A stretch of 64,000 nucleotides of DNA, taken from the NCBI GenBank assembly GCA_031272515.1, contig JAISTR010000034.1:1-64000 (forward strand), in the 5' to 3' direction. Positions 31,519-43,813 of the stretch are shown here, in pieces. The stretch's first letter is position 1; every line of letters begins with the position of its first letter. Under the pieces are notes generated by a model. It was not told the DNA's origin and ran no database searches. It worked only from the letters and a program-made list of their open reading frames with translations. Position numbers and translations under genes: made by a program. The stretch is from Erysipelotrichaceae bacterium. GTDB lineage: Bacteria; Bacillota_I; Bacilli_A; Erysipelotrichales; Erysipelotrichaceae.

Positions 31519-33315
31519 TCACTATTACAACCGCCCTCTGCAGCTTAATCAATGAGTTATTTCCCGGGTCATAACTGCTTCACATCAACTGTATAAGTGG
31601 AGGATTATCCAGTCAAGAAACACTCAGCGCTTGGGCATTTCTCTTTCTGAAATATGCTGGAGACTTTTTAGTTCAATGTAACATCACATTTATAAACCAT
31701 ATCCCTATTCTTTCGGGTGCAACACTCGAACAAACTCATTAAATTGCCGTTGTTTAAGGCTCTCTTGAAGCCTTCTCTAAATTAATCTTATTAGTCCCTT
31801 TTCATATTCAACCAAGATCCTTTTGAACTCTTCGACCCAAGAATTTTCTCAGTAAATCAATAAACCCCAACTCCGAACAAGTCTTTGCAATTGCGGAGCT
31901 CCCGGCTAAACCCCACAAACTTCACCTGAATAATAAGGTTTTTCGTTTCGTTCTCATTCGATTTTGCGATATCAAAATAATGTTATTTTTGTCTGGATTT
32001 GATGTGTGTTACCTCCGTATTTTTAAAGACTAGTACACCGTTAAAATCGCCTTTTTCCCTTGATTCCCCCTGCCTTTTCCATACCAAGAAACCTGGTGTG
32101 GGAGATATTGCGGACTTTGGCCGAGGATTTTAAGAGTTACCTGGTTAGGTCTCATTTCAGTAAGTGGAGAAAGCATCAGATCCGATATCCCAGTGGGTGA
32201 AGAGCATCTCTCTGAATAACATGAAACACCGCTCTACTCTTGCTTTGATATAGATCACAAACTGGCCTTTAATAGCAGCAGTGTTTGGTGATTCAATGTG
32301 TTCAATCGCAGCAAAATCACAATTCTTACAACCCCCTCTTCCTTGTCTCGATTAAGGGCGCTATAAACCAAATCCGAACCTCAATAACTCAACGATCTGG
32401 AAACAACTTATACGCGCCGAGCTTCGTCTTATACTGGATAATTAACCAACTCGAAGCCAGGTATGACAGCACAGTTCAACAAGAACGCTATTGTTTGCCT
32501 CGCTCTATCATTCCCCTGCTCGCCTACTTCTGATAACTACTATAATCCGAAAGAGATTGTTTCTCCCCATCACTCCTCAATCATTTAAAGCGTCGTTTGT
32601 TTCCTTGCGCCTTTTTTAAGGAACTCATCTGATTGACATTATTGATTTTCGGCTTAGTCTTTCAAGCGTCTTTTTGACTTATTACGCCACCACAAGAACA
32701 GCAGGTACAAAATCACACTCAATAGTGTCATGATCAACGCAAAGCAAACACTGTTATTACCGATCTTCAACACTGTACAATCATCACCTCTTTTCGAAAC
32801 ACTTCCATAAATCCAGAAGCCGAAATCATCTCGATGGTCTCTGCGTCTCTGTTTCATCTTTTCATAGTTAGCCTTTTTTAGTCGCTGATTGTTTTGACTT
32901 GTGCCCTTTTGCACGCAGGCAAATACATCGTTACCACTAGCGACTAGACCTATAGCCTTTTAGATAAACGACAAGGCGAGGTAATACCACAACCCATCCA
33001 GTTCAAAGGAAACACCAAGGTTCAGACCACAAATTACAACATAAGAACAGCTGACAAATTATGAGTATTCCTTCGCATAGGCGCACCTTCAAAAAGATTG
33101 TTCCTGTTGCTCGTGAAACCAAGTCGCTTTAGATCCAACTGCTTTTTTGCCTACACCCTTCTTTCGGCATTAATCCCTTAGCTTTTTTAAATGACTGTGG
33201 ATTCATTCGAATACAACTTTCAGCCGTTTCGACAACATCCCGACTACTTACACAAAATCCTCTGTTTCATATCCGTATTTCTGCGTCACCTTTCACACAT
33301 ATATCCGCTAAAATT
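31519..33315. other. Gene desert, part 1
   Basis: About 1.8 kb with no convincing gene. All six frames are heavily interrupted. One minus-strand frame (32654-32914, GTG start, no ribosome-binding site) would encode 86 aa with a hydrophobic segment (VCFALIMTLLSVILYLLFLWW region cut short here) and a basic tail; it may be a relic of a small membrane protein. A degenerate Noc-like site (ATTTCCCGGGTCAT) is at 31559-31572. Confidence 0.6.
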
Positions 33316-33331
33316 TGTTTCACGTGAAACA
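33316..33331. promoter_or_regulatory. Perfect parS site in the gene desert
   Basis: TGTTTCACGTGAAACA, an exact consensus match, about 12 kb from oriC and outside any gene. Confidence 0.88.
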
Positions 33332-33364
33332 TTCAAAAAACGGCTTGATTTAGGCTTAATTCTT

Positions 33365-33378
33365 ATTTCCCGGGAAAT
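33365..33378. promoter_or_regulatory. Perfect Noc-binding site next to parS
   Basis: ATTTCCCGGGAAAT, exact match to the B. subtilis Noc site, 33 bp after the parS site and outside any gene. Confidence 0.8.
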
Positions 33379-34170
33379 GTGTGAATGTGGCTTTTATTTA
33401 TTGTTTTGAGGGGTTGAATAGACCTGGTTGTTTGGTTGGCAATGTGTGTTTGCGGCAGCAGCTTGTTCGTGATTTTGTGTGAGTATGTGGTGTTCTTTTG
33501 AGCTCTTTTCAAGTTGGTTGAGGGTGAAAGGATTGCTTAGAATAACGAGCGTGGTCGGTGGTGTTACTGCAAAGGTTGTGTGGTCGTTAGCTCTCCATGA
33601 GCGTGGAGTGTTGGGTTATGGGTGGTGGACGGAATTAAAAGATCGGTGGTTTGTTTTGTTGACGATAAACCTCAAGATCTGAATTTTGTTTTTGTGTTGT
33701 TGATTGGTGCCGGTTTGAGAAACAGAAGATGCAAAGCGGTCTGAGGAAAAGCGGCGTCATTGATGCTGGGGCTTTTTTGATTACAATCATCAATTGATGT
33801 GTTATCCGTGTAAAGCTGTGCTGCTCTATTTGTGGTTGTGTCTTTGGTGGCTTATTTCGCCGGCAGGCTTTCTGAACTTCAATAAACGACACACAAAACA
33901 CAGCTCAAGGTTTTTGCTCTTTTGATGCTTCTTTTAGTTGGTGTCTTCTTTATTGTGAATTTGTTTTGGTTTGTGACCAATTGCCTGGGCCCATTCGTTT
34001 TAAGCTGGTGCCTGTGAGCATCGCTCTTCTATCTGATCAAAGAGCTAATGCGTTTAGCGGTTTTTTTATTAGTGGATCTTTTGCTGCACATTGGTTTGGT
34101 GTTCTCTGTAAACAGGGAAGACCAATTCCTCCTAGACAATCAGATTTCCCTGCTGTCGTGCTTTAAAGAA
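33379..34170. other. Gene desert, part 2 (G/T-rich block)
   Basis: No gene recognised. From about 33410 to 33720 the plus strand is strikingly rich in G and T with few C, giving short frames only. The cause is unknown; it could be mutational skew in unselected DNA. Confidence 0.5.
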
Positions 34171-34719
34171 TGAACTGAGCCAAAAAGTTAGGCGATATTT
34201 TCGATTAAATTGTTATAAGGGCTTGTTGTCTTCTAGGTCGGTGGCAAGCCGGCCTCTTCAATCAACAGCGATATCTTGTGTTTATGCCTTAGTTCCCAGA
34301 TTACTTGTACTTTTTCTCTTGCTGGATTCTTTGTGAAACCAAGGCATTCAATTTTTTTAAGCAATCAATCTCTGCGCGCAACCGCTGATTCTCCGCAATT
34401 ACTTCTTCCTCCGTCATTTCGTCCAGTGGCTTTCGTTCCTTCTGTATGTTGTTGGATCACTGGTGCTGCCGCGCCGTATACAACCCTTCTATCCCTTCTT
34501 CCAAATAGATTTTCTCCCATCGAGACACACTCGCAGGATTTGGAATCTGGAATCTCTTTGCGGTTTCTTGAAAGCTGAGGTTTTCTTCCCGCATAGTTTC
34601 CACAACTTGCTGTTTAAATTCTCCTGTATACTTTTTCTTCGGGTTTCCTTTTGGTATAACAACACTCCCTTTTATTTTTCTCAGTATATCATGCTGCCTA
34701 ACAAATCCGGTTTTGTTCA
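34171..34719 (-). mobile_element. Internally deleted IS3-family (IS150 group) element
   Basis: Both ends are visible: TGAACTGAGCCAAAAAGTTA at 34171 and, inverted, an end starting TGAAC and containing GTTAGGC at 34719-34696. Between them, on the minus strand, is an orfA with helix-turn-helix (KKKYTGEFKQQVVETMREEN, NPASVSRWEKIYLEEGIEGLY). A single TGA interrupts it before its leucine-zipper end (ENQRLRAEIDCLKKLNALV), which stops at 34303-34301. OrfB survives only as about 25 N-terminal codons (VIWELRHKHKISLLIEEAGL) in the expected shifted frame. The catalytic DDE part is missing, so the copy is dead. No target duplication is evident. Confidence 0.8.
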
Positions 34720-34879
34720 ATCACCGTTTAAAGCGTAAAAACCAAGCAACAGCATAGAAAGAATCAGCCAGAGAGAAATCTCACATTCTGTTGTAAACAA
34801 TAGAATTTTACGGTTTTTATAAGTTCATAGCAGCCGATAAAGCTGGATACATCGGTTCATAGACCTGAAGCTGATACTG

Positions 34880-35930
34880 TAGTTTTAGGTGTTGCTGTAT
34901 AAAGCTATTGGAAAAGTATCAAAACAAATCCTGCACGAAGCTTGTCCAGTTCTCCTGCCCTTCTGCGTCTATGATGATTGTTCAACGTACAACTATTGTC
35001 GTAAACAAAGCCCTCAATCGGGCTAAAAGCAAGCGGACAAGCAATTCGAGGAGATTCTCTCTGATTCCCTTTCTGGTATCATGTAAAGCTTCGATAAGAC
35101 TCGAAAGCTCAGTCATTAACTTATTCCGGTGGCAAAAAGATAATCAACAGTTTTTTGGTATATCTGCACGATTCACAATCGGGGTCTCCGTTTCTTCCGA
35201 AGAACTTTATGCAACTGTGTGGATTAAGGAGTTCTCAGGAGTTTCGGTTTGGTCCGAAAAGCACGTTATTAAGGCATGAAAAACAAGAAAGCGGAGACTT
35301 GGCTGCGGACTAATCATTTTCGAAGGTAGCTGTTATGAGATTTGGCTGGTCTATATGCAAAGCAATAACATCACGGCTTTTATCGAGGTGGACAAAGCAG
35401 AGGGGAAAACAGAATCACTGAACCTGTGATTCTAACCATCACCTTTGTCCAGTCTTGTCTTGATGATTGGCTTCTTGCGAGAGCTTGGTTACCATAAGTC
35501 GGGTGTCACATTCTTTTGATGCACTGAAATCAATGCTGGCTAAAGATTTTCAAACAGATCATCCCGATTTTTGTAACTGGTAATGGCAGCGAAATAAGCG
35601 ATCCAAAACCCGGTATCTCCCCTTTACAAAGACACGCTGCACTGGTGTGTTTTACTGCCGCCATGCTTCATTACATGAAAAAGACGCGTCTCAGAATACC
35701 CACGAATTCTTTCGCCGAGTTGTATCAATCATCCATGAATATCTGATTTAACAGTAGACTGTTTTGGTCTTTGCGAGCTTCAAACAGCTACAAGCGAGCT
35801 AATCTTAAAAACGACAGTGCCTACGAGATTTTCAGTTTTTTCAATGACGGGGAACCCATATAAAAACTCGATCTTGTCCTTATCCAACCCAGCCCGATGA
35901 AGTGTTTTTGCCCTCGAATTTAATTCAGGT
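34880..35930 (+). pseudogene. Eroded IS30-family transposase gene
   Basis: Plus-strand pieces in changing frames match the order of an IS30 transposase: YKAIGKVSKQI, an HEACPVLLPFCVYDDC zinc-ribbon-like piece, ADKQFEEILSDSLSGI, a VSSEELYATVWIKEF piece, VTGNGSEISDPK (altered TDNGSEF catalytic motif), HEFFRRVVS and ANLKNDSAYEIFSFFNDGEP. Many stops and frameshifts make it inactive. Terminal repeats were not found. Confidence 0.65.
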
Positions 35931-36335
35931 GTTCTCTAAGAACTCTCTATAAAAAAGCTCATTTTACAACCCCCACCAAGAACCTGCAGTTCCTATTTCG
36001 AGAAGGCTTCTGTTCCTTTTTATTAGTGTTTTTTTGTTTATAGCTCTTTTGTAATCACTCATCTCTGTCATTCTTTTGAATAAACTTTGCGTCAGAACTG
36101 ATGACAAAACTCTTTTGAATCTGCAGTTCATTCTACCTCTTTAGTCACTCGAATCCAGCGTCTAAAAAACCTTTAGATCCTTTTCAATCGGCTTTTTCCT
36201 GACTGGGATTCAAAAACAACTGCTGCGCGTTTTTAAATAAAAAAACGACAAAACCACAAGACCTTTATATTACCCTTACCTTCCCCCCTACCGAAACAAA
36301 AACGAATTTTTATCATACTCGCTGAATCAACCCTA
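35931..36335. other. Gene desert, part 3
   Basis: About 400 bp, AT-rich, with no gene, RNA or repeat recognised. Confidence 0.5.
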
Positions 36336-36382
36336 ATATCGATATAATTGGTTATAATCGATTATAATTTAATAAATTTATT
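36336..36382. repeat. Cluster of AT-rich palindromes downstream of gyrA
   Basis: Three perfect palindromes lie in 47 bp: ATATCGATAT (36336-36345), TTATAATCGATTATAA (36352-36367) and AATAAATTTATT (36371-36382). The first two share the ATCGAT centre 19 bp apart. They could be a protein-binding array or an easily melted element. Confidence 0.5.
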
Positions 36383-36456
36383 CCTTTATTAGTCTTATTC
36401 TTCCATTTGGCCGCTACAATCGATTTAGAAGACAAGAACCTTAGTCTACCAGGTTT

Positions 36457-36480
36457 AAAACGCTCTGAGAGGCGTTTTTT
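36457..36480 (+). terminator. Terminator-like hairpin in the desert
   Basis: AAAACGC-TCTGAGAG-GCGTTTT followed by TT on the plus strand; the gene it would serve is not evident and may be lost. Confidence 0.45.
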
Positions 36481-36628
36481 AAGCGTTTTAAGCCTGCTTT
36501 TCATTGGGCCTAATTCAAGCTAATAACCCCTTTAACCTCCGTGTAATTGGCGTTTTTTGTTGATGTGGTTGTCTTTTGTGTTTCACATACATCTGTGTTT
36601 GTTTCGATAAAAAAACAACCCAATAAAA

Positions 36629-36651
36629 AAGCTTCGGTTATTCCGAAGCTT
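36629..36651 (-). terminator. Terminator overlapping the end of gyrA
   Basis: Minus-strand AAGCTTCGG-AATAA-CCGAAGCTT followed by TTTTTATTG. The stem includes the last codons and stop of gyrA. Confidence 0.88.
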
Positions 36652-39178
36652 CTTCACTTTCTTCTGTTACATTTTCCTCTTGGTTCGTCTTTGGTTGTCT
36701 GCTTTCAACATCACTCGGATGATCCTCTCCCTCAACGTCCTCATCGTTTTCGCTCTTGGCAACTACGGCGACGGTTGCCACCAGGTTCCCTTCATCCAGG
36801 TTGATGAGTTTCACACCCTGGGTATTCCGGCTTTGAATCGAAACACTTTCCAGGTCAATCCGTATGACCACCCCTTCTGTGGAAATGATCATCAAATCCT
36901 CATCGCCATTTACAGCTTTCAGGGTTTGCAATGCTCCGTTTTTCTCCGTGATGTTAATCGTCTTAACACCTTTGGTTCCGCGGTTGGTCAAACGGTATTC
37001 TGACAGCAGCGATTTCTTTCCATAGCCTTTTTCTGTCACAGACAGTATGTAGCTGCCCATGCGGTCATTGGCCATGCCGACGACATAAGATCCATCGACG
37101 TTAAATCCTTTCACACCGCTGGCGGTTCTGCCGGTCGGCCGAACATCGTTTTCATTGAAGCGCACGGCCTTGCCGTTGCTGCCGCCGATGATGATTTCGT
37201 TTTCGCCTGTCGTTGCGGAAACGGCGACCAGTTCATCCCCTTCCCGCAGTCCGATTGCGATTTTTCCGTTTTGGCGGATGGAATCAAATTCAGTGACCTT
37301 CACTCTCTTCACCAATCCGTTCCTGGTGACAAAGAACAGATACTGTGCTTCTGTCCCTTGCGGAATAATCGCTTTGACCTTTTCCTCTTTATCCAGTTTC
37401 AAAAGGTTGACGACTGGGATTCCCTTGGCGGTTCTTGAACCGCTTTGGATCTGGTACCCTTTGATCCGGTATACTTTGCCATAGTTGGTAAAGAAGAGAA
37501 TGTAGTTGTGGGTCGAGGTCTTGATGAATTGATCAATGATATCATCCTCATTGACCGTCATGCCCTTGATGCCGCGGCCGCCGCGATTTTGCGTGCGGTA
37601 GGTATCGGTGGTGATTCGTTTGATGTAGCCATTGGCGGTCATCGTCACAAAGATTTCTTCCACCGGAATCAGGTCCTCGTCTTCCAGATCCAAAGCACCT
37701 TCGATAATCTCAGTGCGGCGCGGGTCGCCGAAGCGCTTGCGCATCTCTGTAAGATCATTGATGATGATGTCAAAGACTTTTTGGCGGTCCGAAAGAATTT
37801 CCTTGTATTCCGCAATCCTTGCTTCAATCTCCTGATACTCTTCTTCCAGTTTGTTGCGCTGCAAGCCGGTCAATCTTCTCAGCTGCATGTCCAGGATTGC
37901 CTTGGATTGAACCTCGGACAAGCCGAAGTGCTCCATCAAAGCATTCTGGGCGGCTGCATCATCATCCGACTCGCGGATGATGCGGATGATCTCATCAATG
38001 TGGTCCAGAGCAATCCGCAGCCCTTCCAGGATATGGGCGCGCTCTTCTGCTTTGCGCAGATCAAAGCGCGTCGCCCGCTCGACAACATCCACCTGGTGTT
38101 CCAGGTAATATTGCAGCATCTGTTTGATATTCAAGGTGCGCGGTTCATAATTAACCAGCGCCAACATATTTACACCGAAGGTCGTCTGCAGGGAAGTCGT
38201 GTGGTAAAGCTGGTTCAGCAGCACCTCTTCCTGCACATCCTTCTTGATTTCAATCACGATGCGGATTCCTTCGCGGTTGGACTCATCCCGCATGTTGGTA
38301 ATGCCTTCCACTACCTTCTCTCTGGCCAGGCCCGCAATCCGCTCAAACATCACCGCTTTGTTTACCTGATAAGGAATTTCCTTGATGATGATGGCACGCT
38401 TGCCAGACTCGTATTCCTCTATCTCGGTCTTGCCGCGGCAGACAATCGAACCCCGTCCGGTTTCATAAGCCTGCTTTATGCCTGAGCGTCCCAGGATATA
38501 GCCTCCGGTCGGAAAGTCCGGGCCCGGCAGATAATCCATCAGTTCCACCACGGAAATATCCGGATTCTTGGTCAGTTCGATGATGGCATCCACGCTTTCC
38601 CCGAAGTTATGGGGCGGGATGTTGGTTGCCATACCAACCGCAATGCCGGTCGCTCCGTTGACCAAAAGATTGGGGAAACGGGACGGCAGTACGACCGGTT
38701 CCTTTTCCTCCCCGTCGTAGTTGTCCATAAAGTCGACAGTGTCCTTGTTGAGGTCCCGCAGCAGTTCCATGGAAATTTTCGACATCCGGGCTTCAGTGTA
38801 CCGCATCGCGGCAGGACTGTCGCCATCGATGGAGCCGAAGTTGCCATGCCCGTCCACCAGCATATACCGATAGGAGAAATCCTGGGCCATCCGCACCATC
38901 GTTTCATAGACCGCCACATCCCCGTGGGGGTGGTACTTACCGATGACATCGCCGACAATCCTTGCGGATTTTTTGAAAGGCCGGTCAGCGTACATCCCCT
39001 GCTCATTCATCGAGAAAAGGATCCGCCGGTGGACCGGTTTCATGCCATCGCGAACATCCGGGAGAGCCCGGGAAACGATGACCGACATCGAGTATTCGAG
39101 AAACGATTTGCGCATTTCCCGGGAAATGTCAATATTTGAAATATTGCCGTGATTATGGGGCTTTTCTGTGTTTGTCAT
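36638..39178 (-). CDS. gyrA: DNA gyrase subunit A
   Basis: 846 aa. Carries the breakage-reunion domain with the catalytic Tyr in AARYTEAR-type context ([13 protein letters not shown] near residue 124) and the quinolone-determining stretch [20 protein letters not shown] region near 82-101. The C-terminal beta-pinwheel holds the GyrA-box-like [10 protein letters not shown] near residue 557, followed by an acidic tail. It lies 20 bp downstream of gyrB. A perfect Noc-type site is inside its N-terminal coding region. Confidence 0.97.
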   Translation of the reverse strand: MTNTEKPHNHGNISNIDISREMRKSFLEYSMSVIVSRALPDVRDGMKPVHRRILFSMNEQGMYADRPFKKSARIVGDVIGKYHPHGDVAVYETMVRMAQDFSYRYMLVDGHGNFGSIDGDSPAAMRYTEARMSKISMELLRDLNKDTVDFMDNYDGEEKEPVVLPSRFPNLLVNGATGIAVGMATNIPPHNFGESVDAIIELTKNPDISVVELMDYLPGPDFPTGGYILGRSGIKQAYETGRGSIVCRGKTEIEEYESGKRAIIIKEIPYQVNKAVMFERIAGLAREKVVEGITNMRDESNREGIRIVIEIKKDVQEEVLLNQLYHTTSLQTTFGVNMLALVNYEPRTLNIKQMLQYYLEHQVDVVERATRFDLRKAEERAHILEGLRIALDHIDEIIRIIRESDDDAAAQNALMEHFGLSEVQSKAILDMQLRRLTGLQRNKLEEEYQEIEARIAEYKEILSDRQKVFDIIINDLTEMRKRFGDPRRTEIIEGALDLEDEDLIPVEEIFVTMTANGYIKRITTDTYRTQNRGGRGIKGMTVNEDDIIDQFIKTSTHNYILFFTNYGKVYRIKGYQIQSGSRTAKGIPVVNLLKLDKEEKVKAIIPQGTEAQYLFFVTRNGLVKRVKVTEFDSIRQNGKIAIGLREGDELVAVSATTGENEIIIGGSNGKAVRFNENDVRPTGRTASGVKGFNVDGSYVVGMANDRMGSYILSVTEKGYGKKSLLSEYRLTNRGTKGVKTINITEKNGALQTLKAVNGDEDLMIISTEGVVIRIDLESVSIQSRNTQGVKLINLDEGNLVATVAVVAKSENDEDVEGEDHPSDVESRQPKTNQEENVTEESEEASE
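39114..39127. promoter_or_regulatory. Perfect Noc-binding site within the 5' part of gyrA
   Basis: ATTTCCCGGGAAAT, exact match, in codons for the N-terminal Arg/Lys region of GyrA. Exact palindrome retention inside coding DNA supports selection for binding. Confidence 0.75.
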
Positions 39179-39198
39179 AGTTGCTTACCCTTCTGTCT

Positions 39199-42213
<3,015 letters not shown>

Positions 42214-42217
<4 letters not shown>

Positions 42218-42417
42218 GTTTCAATCCGGAATTCTGTGCCGTTGATATTCACTATGTCACCAGGATAGAGCTTGCGGCCCCGCCGGTTTTCTTTTTCGTT
42301 GTTGACGCTGATTTCGTTTTCCTGCAGGAAGGCTTTTGCTTCGCCGCCGCTGCCTGTAAAACTCTTTAATTTCAACCATTGTCCCAACGTGATGTAATCA
42401 GTTGCCAAACGAATCAA
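42214..42417 (-). CDS. yaaA: S4-domain RNA-binding protein (YaaA/RlbA type)
   Basis: About 67 aa as called. An S4 domain fills it: ITLGQWLKLKSFTGSGGEAK, NNEKENRRGRKLYPGD and IVNINGTEFRIE. A TTG start at 42417 with GAGGT 4 nt upstream is chosen because the open frame further upstream (to 42483) runs through the promoter at 42454-42483, and the length before ITLGQ then matches B. subtilis YaaA. The gene is always between dnaN and recF in Bacillota; a role in ribosome assembly has been proposed. The exact start remains uncertain. Confidence 0.85.
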
Positions 42418-42453
42418 ATGTACCTCGGTTTCATAGTTGGAAAGGTCATATTC

Positions 42454-42483
42454 AGTATACCATAAAAACTTCAAAAAGCCCAA
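42454..42483 (-). promoter_or_regulatory. Promoter of the S4-recF-gyrB-gyrA operon
   Basis: Minus-strand TTGGGC (42483-42478), 18-nt spacer, TATACT (42459-42454) with TGG just upstream (extended -10). Start near 42447. Together with the dnaN terminator it separates this operon from dnaA-dnaN. Confidence 0.65.
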
Positions 42484-42504
42484 TAAAACAAGCCAAAAAA
42501 CGCA

Positions 42505-42536
42505 AAAAAACAGAGGTGTTTTTCAACCTCTGTTTT
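42505..42536 (-). terminator. Terminator after dnaN
   Basis: AACAGAGGT, 8-nt loop, ACCTCTGTT flanked by A- and T-runs on both sides, between dnaN and the S4 gene. Confidence 0.88.
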
Positions 42537-42559
42537 GTTTTGCATTTTTTTGGAAAAAA

Positions 42560-43678
42560 TCAGTTGTAGGTGCGCACCGGCAGAACCAGCTGCAGGACGC
42601 TGTCGTCCTCTTTGGAGAAAATCACGAAGGGACGCATCTCTCCCGAAAACTTAATCAGGATCTGGGCGCTCTCCAGGGCCCTTATCGCTTCGTAGACATA
42701 GTGTCCGCTGAAGGAAATCTCCATCGCTTCACCGCGATAGGTGAAATTGGAGAGTTCCTCCTTGGAGGAGCCGACCTCCTGGGATTTGGAGGAGATGATC
42801 ATCTGCTGTCCGGAGATCTGCAGGCGGATGATGGAAATTCCATCGCTTTTGATGAAGGAGGCCCGGTCGATCGCATTCAGCAAATCGCGGGAATCCATTT
42901 CGATTTCGTTGGTGTATTCTGCCGGCAACAGGCGGCTGGTTTCCGGATAGACGCCGTCAATCAAACGGGTTTGAATAAGGGTATCCCCCAATAAGAACTG
43001 CGCTTTCTTGTCGTTTACCGCAATTTCCACTTCGTTGACTTTATCCACCGTTTTCGCGATTTCATTCAAGCTTTTGGCGGGAATTGTGATATTGAAGCTT
43101 CCATCAAATGAGCAGGGGAGATTCTTTTTGGCTAAGCGGAAGCTGTCGGTTGCGACACATTCCAGCACGCCGTTTTCATTGCGCATATTTACACCGTTGA
43201 GTACCGGGCGGGTTTCCCGGTCGCTGGTGGCGAAGGTGGTTTGGACCACCATTTTCAAGAACAGGTCGGAGGCGAGTGTGAAGGAAGATTCCGGCTTGGA
43301 AAAGTCAATGTCCGGATAATCGGAGCTTTTGGTTCCGTTGATTTTGAATTCCGAAGCGTTGCCTTTAAACAGCGTCAGGGAACCGTCGACATTGTCCACT
43401 TCAATTTCCTGGGCGTCAATCTTACGGACGATTTCCAGAATATACTTGGCTTCAATTACGATTGATCCGGGATCAAATATTTCAAAGTCCTTGTCTTCGC
43501 TCTGGTTGATTTTCAACCGGATGGAGATATCCGCATCACTGGCTGTCAGTGAGATGGAATCGAAATTCGCTTCAATCAGAATTCCAGAAAGGGCAGGAAT
43601 CGGACTGTTCGCAGAAATGGCTCTGGCTGCTGTCGATAGGGCCTGATAGAACCGTCTTTTGGAAATCTTGAAACGCAT
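42560..43678 (-). CDS. dnaN: DNA polymerase III sliding clamp (beta)
   Basis: 372 aa, three beta-clamp domains. The N-terminus MRFKISKRRFYQALSTAARA, the central DSFRLAKK loop and the terminal QLVLPVRTYN are characteristic; the latter forms the partner-binding cleft edge (usual ending is PxR/MR). ATG at 43678 follows AGGAGGTCCC; a longer frame to 43744 would run into the DnaA-box region. It follows dnaA and ends in its own terminator. Confidence 0.97.
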   Translation of the reverse strand: MRFKISKRRFYQALSTAARAISANSPIPALSGILIEANFDSISLTASDADISIRLKINQSEDKDFEIFDPGSIVIEAKYILEIVRKIDAQEIEVDNVDGSLTLFKGNASEFKINGTKSSDYPDIDFSKPESSFTLASDLFLKMVVQTTFATSDRETRPVLNGVNMRNENGVLECVATDSFRLAKKNLPCSFDGSFNITIPAKSLNEIAKTVDKVNEVEIAVNDKKAQFLLGDTLIQTRLIDGVYPETSRLLPAEYTNEIEMDSRDLLNAIDRASFIKSDGISIIRLQISGQQMIISSKSQEVGSSKEELSNFTYRGEAMEISFSGHYVYEAIRALESAQILIKFSGEMRPFVIFSKEDDSVLQLVLPVRTYN

Positions 43679-43694
43679 GGGACCTCCTGTTTTT

Positions 43695-43809
43695 TTTTTA
43701 AGACTAATAATAATAAGGGCTGTGGATTTGTGGATAAGAAGCAAATTCTCCCTTACTTCCTACCCATTTTAACATTTTTTATTGTGGAAATAAAGAAGAG
43801 TTATCCACA
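43695..43809. other. oriC: Origin of replication, dnaA-dnaN part, with DnaA boxes and DnaA-trio-like unwinding element
   Basis: DnaA boxes TGTGGATTT (43721-43729), TGTGGATAA (43729-43737) and TTATCCACA (43801-43809) lie between dnaN and dnaA. Next to the first two, CTAATAATAATAAGGG (43705-43720) gives a run of AAT triplets read 3' to 5', followed by a G-rich spacer. This is the order described for the B. subtilis basal unwinding system (trios, GC-rich stretch, boxes). Unwinding probably starts here. Confidence 0.75.
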
Positions 43810-43813
43810 AGTT

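Noticed and set aside
33635-33901. Minus-strand frame of 88 codons in the desert
   Set aside because: Composition follows the G/T-rich skew, no ribosome-binding site and no recognisable feature.
36638-39178. Long plus-strand frame opposite gyrA (37445-38485)
   Set aside because: Shadow of gyrA; gyrA has full family motifs, and the antisense frame has none.
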